Shown: piece by piece, positions 1 through 8,524 of the stretch | How positions within the stretch are numbered: the first letter of the stretch is position 1 | How the letters are laid out: every line of letters begins with the position of its first letter | Origin: Chthonomonadales bacterium | GTDB taxonomy: Bacteria > Armatimonadota > Chthonomonadetes > Chthonomonadales > CAJBBX01 | Direction of reading: 5' to 3' | Assembly: GCA_012517255.1 (NCBI GenBank) | Contig: JAAYVH010000265.1 | Location: 1-35,174, forward strand | DNA: 35,174 bases | Translations under genes and position numbers: made by a program | The notes under the pieces: model-generated | Seen by the model: the letters and a program-made list of their open reading frames with translations, nothing else | Databases searched by the model: none | What the model was told of the DNA's origin: nothing

Positions 1-117
1 ACCGGGCACATGGCACCAAAGGGGTAACGGTATCACTGCAACGGCGCGCGCTATGATCCGTCATACCTTACTCAACCCCGCTTTCTTACACACCCACCGC
101 GGCCACGCCGCGTCCGA

Positions 118-227
118 ACTCGCGATGACGTGTGGGCGTGGACTGCTCGGGATCGCGTCGCTTCGCTCGCGATGACGTGTGGGCGTGGGCTGCTCGGGAT
201 CGCTTCGCTGCGATCGCGATGACGTGA
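118..227. repeat. 47-bp tandem REP-like repeat, about 2.2 units
   Basis: The motif TCGCGATGACGTG starts at 120, 167 and 214, an exact 47-bp period. The intervening unit (TGGGCGTGGRCTGCTCGGGATCGC...) is nearly identical in the two full copies. Each unit ends in a small GATCGC/TCGCTTCGCTCGCGATGAC hairpin. This resembles the widespread bacterial intergenic palindrome with a TCGCTTCGCTC core followed by GCAATGACG. That family resemblance is from memory and was not searched. A degenerate partial unit may precede it near 100-120. Confidence 0.75.
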
Positions 228-271
228 CGGTCCGTCGTTCGCCATGGTGCCCGCGATCCAGCAGCCCGTAG

Positions 272-337
272 GGGCGAATCAACCGCCGAACGGAACCACC
301 GCAGAGAGGAACGCAGCAGCCCGCGGTTGGTTCGCCC
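272..337. repeat. Inverted repeat with 15-nt arms
   Basis: GGGCGAATCAACCGC at 272-286 is the reverse complement, with one mismatch, of GCGGTTGGTTCGCCC at 323-337. The motif AGCAGCCCG occurs beside both arms. The element sits in the non-coding 1-460 region together with the tandem repeat. It looks like a second family of intergenic palindrome. No coding function is visible: the 92-codon reverse ORF across here is explained by repeats. Confidence 0.6.
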
Positions 338-392
338 ATATCACGCGTGACGCTGGCCGTCCGCCTGTCACGCCCCTATCGTATGCGCACAG

Positions 393-419
393 GCCGCCGG
401 ATCATTCCTGATGGGCGGC
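393..419 (-). terminator. Hairpin downstream of the tyrosine phenol-lyase gene
   Basis: GCCGCC-gg-ATCA-ttcc-TGAT-g-GGCGGC forms a stem-loop about 42 nt beyond the stop codon of the minus-strand gene at 461-1858. No run of T follows on the minus strand, so intrinsic termination is only a possibility. mRNA 3'-end protection is an alternative. Confidence 0.4.
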
Positions 420-460
420 TGAACCGCCTCGCAGTGTCACCCTTCTTCGCTGTTTGAACA

Positions 461-1870
<1,410 letters not shown>

Positions 1871-1923
1871 TCAGGTTCTGCCCATGCACTGGGATTCCGG
1901 GGCCTGAGCCCCTGTCGATCGGT

Positions 1924-1951
1924 ACAGTACCCTCAATCGGCAACATGGCAA
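1924..1951 (-). promoter_or_regulatory. Candidate sigma70 promoter of tpl with small palindrome
   Basis: On the minus strand TTGCCA (-35, 1951-1946) and TACTGT (-10, 1929-1924) are 16 nt apart, about 65 nt upstream of the tpl start. The perfect 11-nt palindrome GGTACAGTACC (1921-1931) overlaps the -10 and could be an operator. The -10 is poor (3/6), so this is tentative. Confidence 0.35.
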
Positions 1952-1998
1952 ACGCGCGGTTCGAGAAGGCGAGCGGGAGCCTCCGCGACCAATGCACT

Positions 1999-2062
1999 TT
2001 GTGAAAGATTAGTCAAGCTAAGTAATATATGATATTCACAATATCGCAATGTTGTGATATAC
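1999..2062 (+). promoter_or_regulatory. AT-rich promoter and operator region of the ArsR-Qmo cluster
   Basis: TTGTGA (1999-2004) and TAATAT (2023-2028) are 18 nt apart, followed by TATGAT at 2028-2033. Overlapping dyads follow: GATAT-tcaca-ATATC (2031-2045) and ATATCgCAAtgTTGtGATAT (2041-2060, 16 of 20 positions symmetric). CACAA/TTGTG arms run through both. The stretch is strikingly AT-rich against its GC-rich surroundings and ends 20 nt before the arsR start. Its position fits an operator for the ArsR-family protein encoded next. Confidence 0.6.
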
Positions 2063-2081
2063 TGACGTTCGGAGGAAGCGC

Positions 2082-2432
2082 ATGAATGATCTATCCCCGA
2101 AGCTCATCGACATGGAGGTGCTCGAGAGAGTCGCTCCGGTGATCCGCGTGGCGGCGCATCCTTTGCGCCTGCGCATCCTGGACTACCTCGCAGTCTCAAA
2201 CGAGCCTAAGATCGTGAGTGACATCACAGAGTGTTGCGGAGCGGCTCCTTCCTTTGTGAGCCAACAGCTCCGCATCCTGAAGGATCAGGGCATCCTCCGG
2301 TGCCAGCGACGGGGCACGAACGTGTACTACACCATCGCCGACCGATCGTTGCTGCACCTGCTGGCGTGCATTCGCCACAGTCAGGGCGGGGAACAGGCGG
2401 TCGGCGCCACCATCCATCGAGGAGAGGAATGA
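2082..2432 (+). CDS. ArsR/SmtB-family winged-helix regulator
   Basis: A 116-residue winged-helix repressor of the ArsR/SmtB family. AHPLRLRILDYLA is the first helix signature, APSFVSQQLRILKDQGILR the recognition helix region, and RRGTNVYYTIAD the wing. Cysteines lie at 51-52 (TECCG, just before the recognition helix), 74 (ILRCQ) and 96 (LLACIRH, last helix). Paired cysteines in these regions are used for metal or persulfide sensing in the family (ArsR, SqrR, BigR). The usual metal-site histidine motifs were not recognised. GGAGGAA precedes the ATG. It is the first gene of the cluster, behind a dyad-rich promoter, so autoregulation and sulfur or metal sensing are inferred. Confidence 0.88.
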   Translation: MNDLSPKLIDMEVLERVAPVIRVAAHPLRLRILDYLAVSNEPKIVSDITECCGAAPSFVSQQLRILKDQGILRCQRRGTNVYYTIADRSLLHLLACIRHSQGGEQAVGATIHRGEE

Positions 2433-2436
2433 ACCC

Positions 2437-2685
2437 ATGTCAGATCTGAGCAACATCCAACCGGCCAAGACCGTTGATGCCCGTGCGATGGCATGCCCGG
2501 GGCCCCTGCTGGAAGCGAAGAAGGGCATCGGCGGCGTATCCGTCGGCCAGGTGCTCGAGATTCTCTCGGGCGACAAGGGAAGCCGCGAAGACATCCCGGC
2601 GTGGTGCAAGAAGACCGGCCACGAGTATCTCGGCGTCGTCGAAAAGGACGGCTACGACGCTCTCTACGTCGTTCGCAAGAAGTAG
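2437..2685 (+). CDS. tusA: TusA-family sulfur carrier protein
   Basis: An 82-residue protein of the TusA/SirA family, small cytoplasmic carriers that hold sulfur as a persulfide on a conserved cysteine. The signature CPGPLLEAKK carries that cysteine at position 20. A further Cys sits in IPAWCKKTGHEYLG, as in other TusA-like proteins with a C-terminal strand ending in YLG. It lies 4 nt after arsR with a GGAGAGGAA ribosome site and just ahead of the MvhD- and HdrA-like genes. That context points to delivering or receiving sulfane sulfur for the electron-transfer complex rather than tRNA thiolation. The role is inferred; the family assignment is firm. Confidence 0.88.
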   Translation: MSDLSNIQPAKTVDARAMACPGPLLEAKKGIGGVSVGQVLEILSGDKGSREDIPAWCKKTGHEYLGVVEKDGYDALYVVRKK

Positions 2686-2695
2686 CGCAACCGCC

Positions 2696-3103
2696 ATGCG
2701 GTCCGAAGACGACCTCAAGATCCTGATCATCACTACGTTGATCAGCTCCTATCCGGGAGCCAACACCGTCGGGCAGGCCCGGCTGCAGTACTCGCCGGGC
2801 ACCTACATCATTCGGGTGCCGGATCCGGTGATGTTCCCCGACGACTTCTACATTCAGAGCCTGAAGAAGGGCATAGACGGCATCATCGTCATGAGCTCGG
2901 GCTCCGACTGCCCCTACGAAGGCGCCTACGCCCGTCTCTCCGCGCGTATCTCGCGCGTGTACGGCCGCATGAAGGAGCTCGGCATCCCGACCAACCGGCT
3001 GAAGCTGACGACGGTCTGCACGGTCTGCAAAGCAGCCTTTCTCAAGGAGATACGCGAGATGCAGCAGGCCGTGCTCAGCGACGCCGCGGCGGCTGCCGCG
3101 TGA
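2696..3103 (+). CDS. MvhD-like hydrogenase iron-sulfur subunit, cysteine-depleted
   Basis: A 135-residue protein matching the MvhD/QmoB C-terminal fold: the GANTVGQARLQY, YIIRVPDPVMF, GIDGIIVMSSGSDCPYEGAY and RISRVYGRMKELGIPTNRL segments line up with that family. Classical MvhD binds a [2Fe-2S] cluster with cysteines in the first strand, in an RVPCSG-like turn and in a GC motif. Here the first two sites are TTLISSY and RVPDPVM, with no cysteine. Only SDCPY remains, and a new CTVC pair appears near the C-terminus. Its cluster, if any, must be bound differently. The ATG at 2696 is chosen over the earlier in-frame ATG at 2474, which would overlap tusA completely. The C-terminus is poly-Ala. Confidence 0.75.
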   Translation: MRSEDDLKILIITTLISSYPGANTVGQARLQYSPGTYIIRVPDPVMFPDDFYIQSLKKGIDGIIVMSSGSDCPYEGAYARLSARISRVYGRMKELGIPTNRLKLTTVCTVCKAAFLKEIREMQQAVLSDAAAAAA

Positions 3104-3117
3104 TGGGAGGGGTAACC

Positions 3118-4449
3118 ATGGATCCTGAGAACGGGCGTCTTCAAGCCGACGTTCTTGTCGTTGGAGCCGGAATCGCCGGGCTTCAGGCCTCGCTGGATCT
3201 GGCCGATCAGGGCTATTCGGTTGCCCTGGTCGAGCGGCAACCCAGCATCGGCGGCACCATGATCAACCTGAGCAAGGTGTTCCCGACTCTGGACTGCGCA
3301 AGCTGCATCACCACGCCGCGCATGGCCTCGGCGGCCCATCACCCGAACATTGACCTCTTCACGATGACCGAGGTTCAGGCCATTTCGCGAACCGACGACG
3401 GCTTCGAGGCGAGTCTGGTCAAGAAGCCGCGGTTCATCGAGGAGGACCAGTGCATTGGGTGCCGACGATGCGAGGAAGCATGCAGCGTGTTCGTGCCGGA
3501 CGAGTACGATCACGGCCTCGGCGCGCGCAAGGCGATCTCGATACCATTTACCAACGCCATTCCTCAGTATCCGGTTCTCGACGAGGAGGCGTGCATGCTG
3601 TGCGGCGCCTGCGCCAAGGCGTGTCCCACCCAGTGCATCAACTTCGTTCAGGAGCCCAGGAGCATCGCGGTTGAGGCCAAGGCGGTGATCGTGACGACCT
3701 GCTTCGACCTGACGCCCATGGACGCCAAGAAGGAGTATGGCGGCGGGATCTATCCCAATGTGCTGTCGCCACTCCAGATGGAGCGGCTGCTGGCGCCTCA
3801 CGGTCCCTACGGCGCCGTTCTGCGCCCGTCCGACGGCAAGACGCCCGACTCCATCGCCTACGTGCAATGCGCAGGATCGCGCGACCTCAGCCTGGGCGTT
3901 CCCTATTGTTCTCGCGTCTGCTGCATGTATGCGATCAAGCAGGCCATGCTGCTGTCTGGTTCACTGCCCATCGCCGACATCACCATCTACTACATGGACA
4001 TCCGGGCGTTCGGCAAGGGCTACGAGCAGTTCTACCAGAACGCCAGGGCCATGGGCATCAACTTCGTCAAGGCCAAGGTGGCCCGCATTCGCGAGGACGA
4101 GGATCACAACCTGTTGCTGCGCATCGAGCGACAGGACACGGGCGAAGGACCGGAAGAGGTCCAGCACGATCTAGTCGTCCTTTCGCTCGGCATGGTTCCC
4201 GCATGGAAGCCCACCCCCGACGGCATGATCCCGCTGCAGGCTGACGGCGACGGATTCCTGAGGCTACCTCAGTCGCCGCTCTGGCCTAACCTCACCACGA
4301 TGGACGGGGTCTTCGCTGCGGGCGTCGCAACGGGTCCGAAGGACATCGTGGATGCCATCACCGACGCGGGCGCCGCAGCCATGGCGGCCGCCAACTACGT
4401 CGAGCGCGCACGGCGGAGCGCGCCGGCGCTCGCAGGAGCCACGCGATGA
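3118..4449 (+). CDS. qmoA: HdrA/QmoA-like FAD and iron-sulfur oxidoreductase subunit
   Basis: A 443-residue flavoprotein. An FAD-binding GAGIAG motif (17-22) is followed by FPTLDCASCITTPRM (Cys60, Cys63), the HdrA cluster motif. Two ferredoxin-type 4Fe-4S motifs follow: CIGCRRCEEAC (112-122) and CMLCGACAKAC (159-169). VQCAGSRD and YCSRVCCMYA are further HdrA-family cysteine motifs. It is shorter than full HdrA (about 650) because the N-terminal domain is absent, as in QmoA. The ORF opens at GTG 3100, but GGAGG lies 7 nt before ATG 3118, so that start is preferred. It overlaps the next gene by ATGA. Expected role: flavin-based electron transfer in a Qmo/Hdr-type complex on the cytoplasmic side. 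Confidence 0.85.
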   Translation: MDPENGRLQADVLVVGAGIAGLQASLDLADQGYSVALVERQPSIGGTMINLSKVFPTLDCASCITTPRMASAAHHPNIDLFTMTEVQAISRTDDGFEASLVKKPRFIEEDQCIGCRRCEEACSVFVPDEYDHGLGARKAISIPFTNAIPQYPVLDEEACMLCGACAKACPTQCINFVQEPRSIAVEAKAVIVTTCFDLTPMDAKKEYGGGIYPNVLSPLQMERLLAPHGPYGAVLRPSDGKTPDSIAYVQCAGSRDLSLGVPYCSRVCCMYAIKQAMLLSGSLPIADITIYYMDIRAFGKGYEQFYQNARAMGINFVKAKVARIREDEDHNLLLRIERQDTGEGPEEVQHDLVVLSLGMVPAWKPTPDGMIPLQADGDGFLRLPQSPLWPNLTTMDGVFAAGVATGPKDIVDAITDAGAAAMAAANYVERARRSAPALAGATR

Positions 4450-6335
4450 GCGATATCAACGCAGTGCCTCGCACGGACAAAGCAGCGGCAGACGACGTTC
4501 GTGTCGGCGTGTATGTCTGCCATTGCGGCGGCAATATCTCGGACGTCGTGGATACGGCCGCCGTTGCCGACGCGCTGTCGCACCATCCTGATGTGGCCAT
4601 CGCGCGCGACTATGTGTTCATGTGCTCGGATCCCGGCCAGAGCCTCATCGTGGACGACATCAAAGCCGGCAAGATCAACAGGGTAGTGGTCGCCGCCTGT
4701 TCGCCATCGCTCCACGAGCTGACCTTCCGAAAGGCTCTCGAGCGGGCGGGGCTCAACCCTTACCTCTATGAGCATGTGAACATCCGGGAGCAGACGAGCT
4801 GGGTGCATAAGGGCGACCATGAACGGGCCACGCGGAAAGCCATTCGCCTCACGGCGGCAGGCGTGGAGAAGGTCGCCCGGCAGGATCCCCTCGAGTCCAT
4901 CGCCGTTGATGTCGTCCCCCATGTCGTCGTCATCGGCGGGGGCATTGCAGGGATGAGCGCCGCGGTCGCCCTCGCCGAGCGCGGCATCGGAGTGACGCTC
5001 ATCGAGGCATCCGACCGCCTCGGCGGACGCGTTGCGGAGCTTCCCAGCGTCTACCCAACCGAGCAGACCGGCGAGGACCTGATTCGCGAGCTGCGTGACC
5101 ATCTGTTCGTCGAGCCGCTCATCGAAGTCCGTCTCCGGTCACGTGTCACCGCCATGGAAGGACATGTCGGCAAGTTCCGGCTGCTCGTGACAGACGCCGA
5201 CGGCGCGAGCGCCGAAGTGCGAGCTGGAGCCATCATCCTCGCGACAGGCTTCGATCACTATCGGCCGGCAGACGGTGAACTCGGCTACGGGACGTCGCCG
5301 TCTGTCATGACGCTGCCCGAGTTCCTTGGCGTCCTGCGGGATGGCAGCTTGGCGAACGGCGAGCTGCGGATCGGACAGAAGACCGTCAAGAGCATCGCGT
5401 TCATCCATTGCGTCGGGTCCCGGCAGATAGAGGGCGTCCATGCGCCGCAGGCTGACGGCAAAGTGAACGACTACTGCTCGCGCGTGTGCTGCACGGCCAC
5501 GCTCCACGCCATTCGGGAGGTGCAGAGGCGCTGCCCCGACATAGCCATCTACGACCTGCACAAGGACATTCGGACCTACGGCCGTGGGCACGAGGACCTC
5601 TACCTTCAGGCCTCCCGCGACGGCGCGCTCTTCTTCCGATACCCCGACGAGGAGCCGCCGGTCGTGGCCGATCGCAGCGGCGCTGCCGTCGTGACGACGA
5701 AGGACGTCCTGACCTGGGGCGAAGAGCTGGAGATACCGGCCGACCTCGTCGTACTGGCGACGGGCATGCAGCCGCGGGACATCTCGGACCTCATTGCCAT
5801 GCGCAAGTTGCCCGTAGGGGCGGACCGCTTCCTCCAGGAAGTGCATCCCAAGCTCAGACCCGTCGAGATGGCCGTCAACGGCGTGGTGCTGGCTGGCGCG
5901 TGTCAGGGGCCGGTGGACATCGGCGAGGCCTGCGCTGCGGCTCAGACTGCCGCCGCGAAGGCCGCGATCCTCCTGTCCAAGCCGGTCATAGAGCTGGATC
6001 CCTTCGTGGCGCACGTTCAGGAAGACCTCTGTGATGGCTGCGAGCTGTGCCTGGCGGAGTGCGAGTACCAGGGCGCGCTGACCATGGTCGAGGTTCAGAA
6101 CGACGGCGGCTCCGTGCGGCGGGCGAGGGTGAATCCTGCGCTCTGCGCAGGCTGCGGCGCATGTGCCGCGGTATGCCCCCCGCGAGCGATCAACGTGGCG
6201 GGATGGACCCTCGACCAGTTCGATGCCATGGTGGACGCCATCGTAGCCGAGGATGTCGAGAGCCTCGCGCGATCGGAGCGACGCGCTCGGTCTTTCGCTC
6301 CGCTGGCCGTCACCATTGGAGAGGCAAGCAGATGA
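4446..6335 (+). CDS. hdrA: Full-length HdrA-family (QmoB-like) flavoprotein
   Basis: A 629-residue protein with complete HdrA architecture. The N-terminal domain holds GVYVCHCGGNI, FMCSDPGQ, ACSPSLHELTFR and NIREQTSWVH (about 20-130). An FAD-binding GGGIAG follows (about 160-165). The HCVGSRQ and DYCSRVCC motifs lie mid-protein, and a C-terminal pair of 4Fe-4S motifs, CDGCELCLAEC and CAGCGACAAVC, ends the conserved part. QmoB of sulfate reducers carries an MvhD domain at its C-terminus. Here that domain is absent, and an MvhD-like protein is encoded separately two genes upstream. Start and stop overlap both neighbours by ATGA, implying translational coupling and fixed stoichiometry. The partner disulfide-reducing HdrB is not in the window. 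Confidence 0.9.
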   Translation: MSDINAVPRTDKAAADDVRVGVYVCHCGGNISDVVDTAAVADALSHHPDVAIARDYVFMCSDPGQSLIVDDIKAGKINRVVVAACSPSLHELTFRKALERAGLNPYLYEHVNIREQTSWVHKGDHERATRKAIRLTAAGVEKVARQDPLESIAVDVVPHVVVIGGGIAGMSAAVALAERGIGVTLIEASDRLGGRVAELPSVYPTEQTGEDLIRELRDHLFVEPLIEVRLRSRVTAMEGHVGKFRLLVTDADGASAEVRAGAIILATGFDHYRPADGELGYGTSPSVMTLPEFLGVLRDGSLANGELRIGQKTVKSIAFIHCVGSRQIEGVHAPQADGKVNDYCSRVCCTATLHAIREVQRRCPDIAIYDLHKDIRTYGRGHEDLYLQASRDGALFFRYPDEEPPVVADRSGAAVVTTKDVLTWGEELEIPADLVVLATGMQPRDISDLIAMRKLPVGADRFLQEVHPKLRPVEMAVNGVVLAGACQGPVDIGEACAAAQTAAAKAAILLSKPVIELDPFVAHVQEDLCDGCELCLAECEYQGALTMVEVQNDGGSVRRARVNPALCAGCGACAAVCPPRAINVAGWTLDQFDAMVDAIVAEDVESLARSERRARSFAPLAVTIGEASR

Positions 6336-6628
6336 GTGAAGACACCGCTGCCCGGAAGGGCAACTACGCGGCCGAGCAGATCAAGGCCGCACGCGCCCGC
6401 CGCGGACCAGCCGATCCGGTGCGAGCCGAAGCGTACAAGCGCGATAGGGAGAAGCAGAACGCGATCCTGAAGGCCATCGCCGATGAAGCCCGGACCGTCC
6501 CCGAGATCGCTGAGGCCACCGGGCTGACCACGACCGAGGTCATGTGGTGGGTCACAGCGCTGCGCAAGTACGGCAAGGTCCAGGATGACGGCAAGCGCGA
6601 CGACTACGTCGCCTACCGGCGGAAGTGA
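6332..6628 (+). CDS. Small winged-helix-like protein within the Hdr/Qmo cluster
   Basis: A 98-residue basic protein. The N-terminal 50 residues are charged and rich in Ala, Arg and Lys (AAEQIKAARARRGPADP). The C-terminal half, AILKAIADEARTVPEIAEATGLTTTEVMWWVTALRKYGKV, reads as a helix-turn-helix with a short wing. The ATG lies in an ATGA overlap with hdrA, and qmoC starts 11 nt after its stop, so it is translated with the complex. It could be an assembly or docking subunit using a winged-helix fold for protein contacts, or a DNA-binding regulator. I do not recognise a named family. Confidence 0.8.
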   Translation: MSEDTAARKGNYAAEQIKAARARRGPADPVRAEAYKRDREKQNAILKAIADEARTVPEIAEATGLTTTEVMWWVTALRKYGKVQDDGKRDDYVAYRRK

Positions 6629-6639
6629 GGAATCGAGCG

Positions 6640-7755
6640 ATGGCCATAACAGTCGACGCGCGGCTGCTCAAAGACATCAAGCGGCATGGCGCATTTGACG
6701 TCTCCGCCTGCTTCCATTGCGGCAACTGCACCGCGGTATGCCCGCTCTCCGATGAGCACGGCAACTTTCCCCGCAGGATCATCCGCCTCGGACAGATCGG
6801 CGACCGCGAGAGGCTGCTGGACAGTCCGGAAGCATGGCTCTGCTACTACTGCGGCGAGTGCTCCGACACCTGTCCTCGCGAGGCCGAACCCGGCGAGTAC
6901 ATGGCAGCGGTACGCCGGTACGCCATCGCCTCTGCCGAGCCCACGGGGCTGGCGCGCTGGGCCTACGGCAGTACCCTGGGTCTGCTGGCGATCACCGCGC
7001 TGTTCGGGGCGATCCTCGGAGCGTTTCTGGTTGGTGTTCGCCCCCCCAGCGAGGTGCAGCACGTGCTCTTCCGCATGGTCTCCTACGGCGCCGTGCACTC
7101 CGTAGGCATTGCGGTGATGGTCCTCACGGTCCTCAGCATGGCTGTGAGCGTCACCAGGGTCCTCAGGCGGTTTCTGAAGGGCGCAGGGCCGCAACCCATT
7201 GCTGCATATGCGCGCGCCGCACGGGCAACCCTCGTCGAACTCGCCACCATGAAGCGGCATCGGGATGAGACGCCTACGCCGAACGAACCGTGGTACCGAA
7301 ATGCCGCATCGGTCCACCTGGCGATTCTCTGGGGATTCCTCGGCCTGCTGGCAGCGACGATACTCGACTACATCTTCATCGCGCTTCTGCCTCTGGGCAT
7401 CACCACCTTCTGGCCAGCGCGGATTATCGGCACGATCAGCGGCGTTGTCATGATGGCCGGCGTGACGGCCGCCATCGTCCGGCGTCTGGCGAAGGTTGAG
7501 AAGAACGTCGCGCGAACCGATCCCATGGACTGGTGGCTGCTCTGGGTGCTCTGGATACTGGGGATCACCGGATTCTGGCTGGAAGTCGCCGTTACGCTCA
7601 GAGCCTCCAATGCGCTCAGTGTTATCGTCCTGCTGGTCCACGCGGCCCTCGCCATGGAGCTGATCCTCCTGACCACCTTCACCAAGTTCGCCCATGTGAT
7701 ATACAGGCCTCTGGCGTTGTTCGCCTACTTCGTACGCCGGGGAACGGCCAGTTGA
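6640..7755 (+). CDS. qmoC: QmoC-like membrane subunit: HdrC ferredoxin domain plus cytochrome b
   Basis: A 371-residue fusion. Residues 1-95 are HdrC-like with two 4Fe-4S motifs, CFHCGNCTAVC (24-34) and CYYCGECSDTC (68-78). About six membrane segments follow (roughly 110-133, 147-173, 223-253, 262-281, 298-320, 326-350) in a HdrE/NarI-like cytochrome b region. Candidate haem histidines lie at 153, 226, 334 and 352. This is the QmoC arrangement, linking soluble HdrA-type subunits to the membrane quinone pool. The ORF can open at GTG 6625, but ATG 6640 with TGAGGAA upstream is preferred, giving MAITVDARLL. It is the membrane anchor and quinone site of the complex. Confidence 0.88.
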   Translation: MAITVDARLLKDIKRHGAFDVSACFHCGNCTAVCPLSDEHGNFPRRIIRLGQIGDRERLLDSPEAWLCYYCGECSDTCPREAEPGEYMAAVRRYAIASAEPTGLARWAYGSTLGLLAITALFGAILGAFLVGVRPPSEVQHVLFRMVSYGAVHSVGIAVMVLTVLSMAVSVTRVLRRFLKGAGPQPIAAYARAARATLVELATMKRHRDETPTPNEPWYRNAASVHLAILWGFLGLLAATILDYIFIALLPLGITTFWPARIIGTISGVVMMAGVTAAIVRRLAKVEKNVARTDPMDWWLLWVLWILGITGFWLEVAVTLRASNALSVIVLLVHAALAMELILLTTFTKFAHVIYRPLALFAYFVRRGTAS

Positions 7756-7831
7756 GGAGCCTCGGGCAGCGGTTGACCGATAGATCGAACCGCCCAGCCG
7801 GGAACGCCCACTCACTAACAAGGACACGATT

Positions 7832-8407
7832 ATGACCAGTGACACGCAAACCACAACCGTAGACCAGCTAGCTCAACGGGTCGCCGAACTCCAGAGCCAG
7901 CTCGACGAGCTGCGCGAATCCTCGCTGCCCCAGGACAAGCTGTCCATGGTGGTCTTCAGCGGCGACCTCGACCGGCAGCTCGCCGCCTTCATCATCGCCA
8001 CAGGCGCTGCCGCCATGTTCGAAGAGGTCGTCATGTTCTTCACCTTCTGGGCGACGCCGGCGCTCAGAGACCCCGCCAAGAGGCCAGGCCCGAAGGACAT
8101 GATGGCGAAGATGTTCGGGTGGATGCTCCCGAAAGGCGCCGGAAGCCTGAAGCTCTCCAAGATGCACATGGCCGGTATGGGCACCGGCATGATGAAGGGC
8201 CTCATGAAGAAGAAGGGGGTGATGTCCCTCGAGCAGCTCATGCGGCAGGCCGCCGAATCCGGCGTCAAGATCTACGTTTGCCAGATGAGCATGGAGCTCA
8301 TGGGCTTCAGCACCGACGAGCTCATAGACTACCCTGACCTCAAAGTCGCGGGCGTCGCGAAGTTCCTGGCCGAAGCCGGAACGAGCAAGACCACGCTGTT
8401 CATCTAG
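7832..8407 (+). CDS. dsrE2: DsrE2-like (DsrE/DsrF/DrsH family) sulfur-relay protein
   Basis: A 191-residue protein with an N-terminal predicted coiled coil (about 7-30), then a DsrE-like domain starting SMVVFSGDLDRQLAAFIIATGAA. A hydrophobic FEEVVMFFTFW stretch and a Met- and Lys-rich middle (89-131) follow. The candidate sulfur-carrying cysteine is Cys150 in IYVCQMSMELMGF, the position conserved in DsrE2-type proteins. Such proteins are found beside TusA and rhodanese genes and pass persulfide sulfur. Here it follows qmoC by 76 nt with AAGGA before its ATG. It probably docks at the membrane and exchanges persulfide with the TusA protein. That pairing is inference. Confidence 0.85.
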   Translation: MTSDTQTTTVDQLAQRVAELQSQLDELRESSLPQDKLSMVVFSGDLDRQLAAFIIATGAAAMFEEVVMFFTFWATPALRDPAKRPGPKDMMAKMFGWMLPKGAGSLKLSKMHMAGMGTGMMKGLMKKKGVMSLEQLMRQAAESGVKIYVCQMSMELMGFSTDELIDYPDLKVAGVAKFLAEAGTSKTTLFI

Positions 8408-8418
8408 CAGCCGCACTC

Positions 8419-8459
8419 CTGCCTCTGTCAGACGTCGGTGACGCGCGTCTGAAGGGCAG
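8419..8459 (+). other. Stem-loop between dsrE2 and the porin gene
   Basis: CTGCC (8419-8423) and CAGACG (8429-8434) pair with CGTCTG (8446-8451) and GGCAG (8455-8459). It lies in the 117-nt spacer after dsrE2 and has no T-run. It may terminate or attenuate transcription into the porin gene, or protect the upstream mRNA end. Confidence 0.35.
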
Positions 8460-8524
8460 CTCGTACGCGAAGGGGGCGCCGGCACAGCGCCCGATCACTC
8501 AGTCCAAGGAGGACACCAACCAGA

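Noticed and set aside
61-339. 92-codon reverse ORF in the repeat region
   Set aside because: It is made of translated REP-like repeats, with no ribosome site or homology signal.
2926-3867. 313-codon reverse ORF opposite the MvhD-like and QmoA-like genes
   Set aside because: Opposite strand of genes with conserved cysteine motifs; no domain of its own.
4446-6335. Possible heterodisulfide reductase HdrABC operon
   Set aside because: No CCG-domain HdrB is present in any frame nearby, and the HdrC domain is fused to a cytochrome b, so a Qmo-type reading fits better.
6613-7854. 413-codon reverse ORF opposite qmoC
   Set aside because: Antisense shadow in GC-rich DNA: it overlaps a gene with clear 4Fe-4S motifs and membrane segments and has no recognisable domain.
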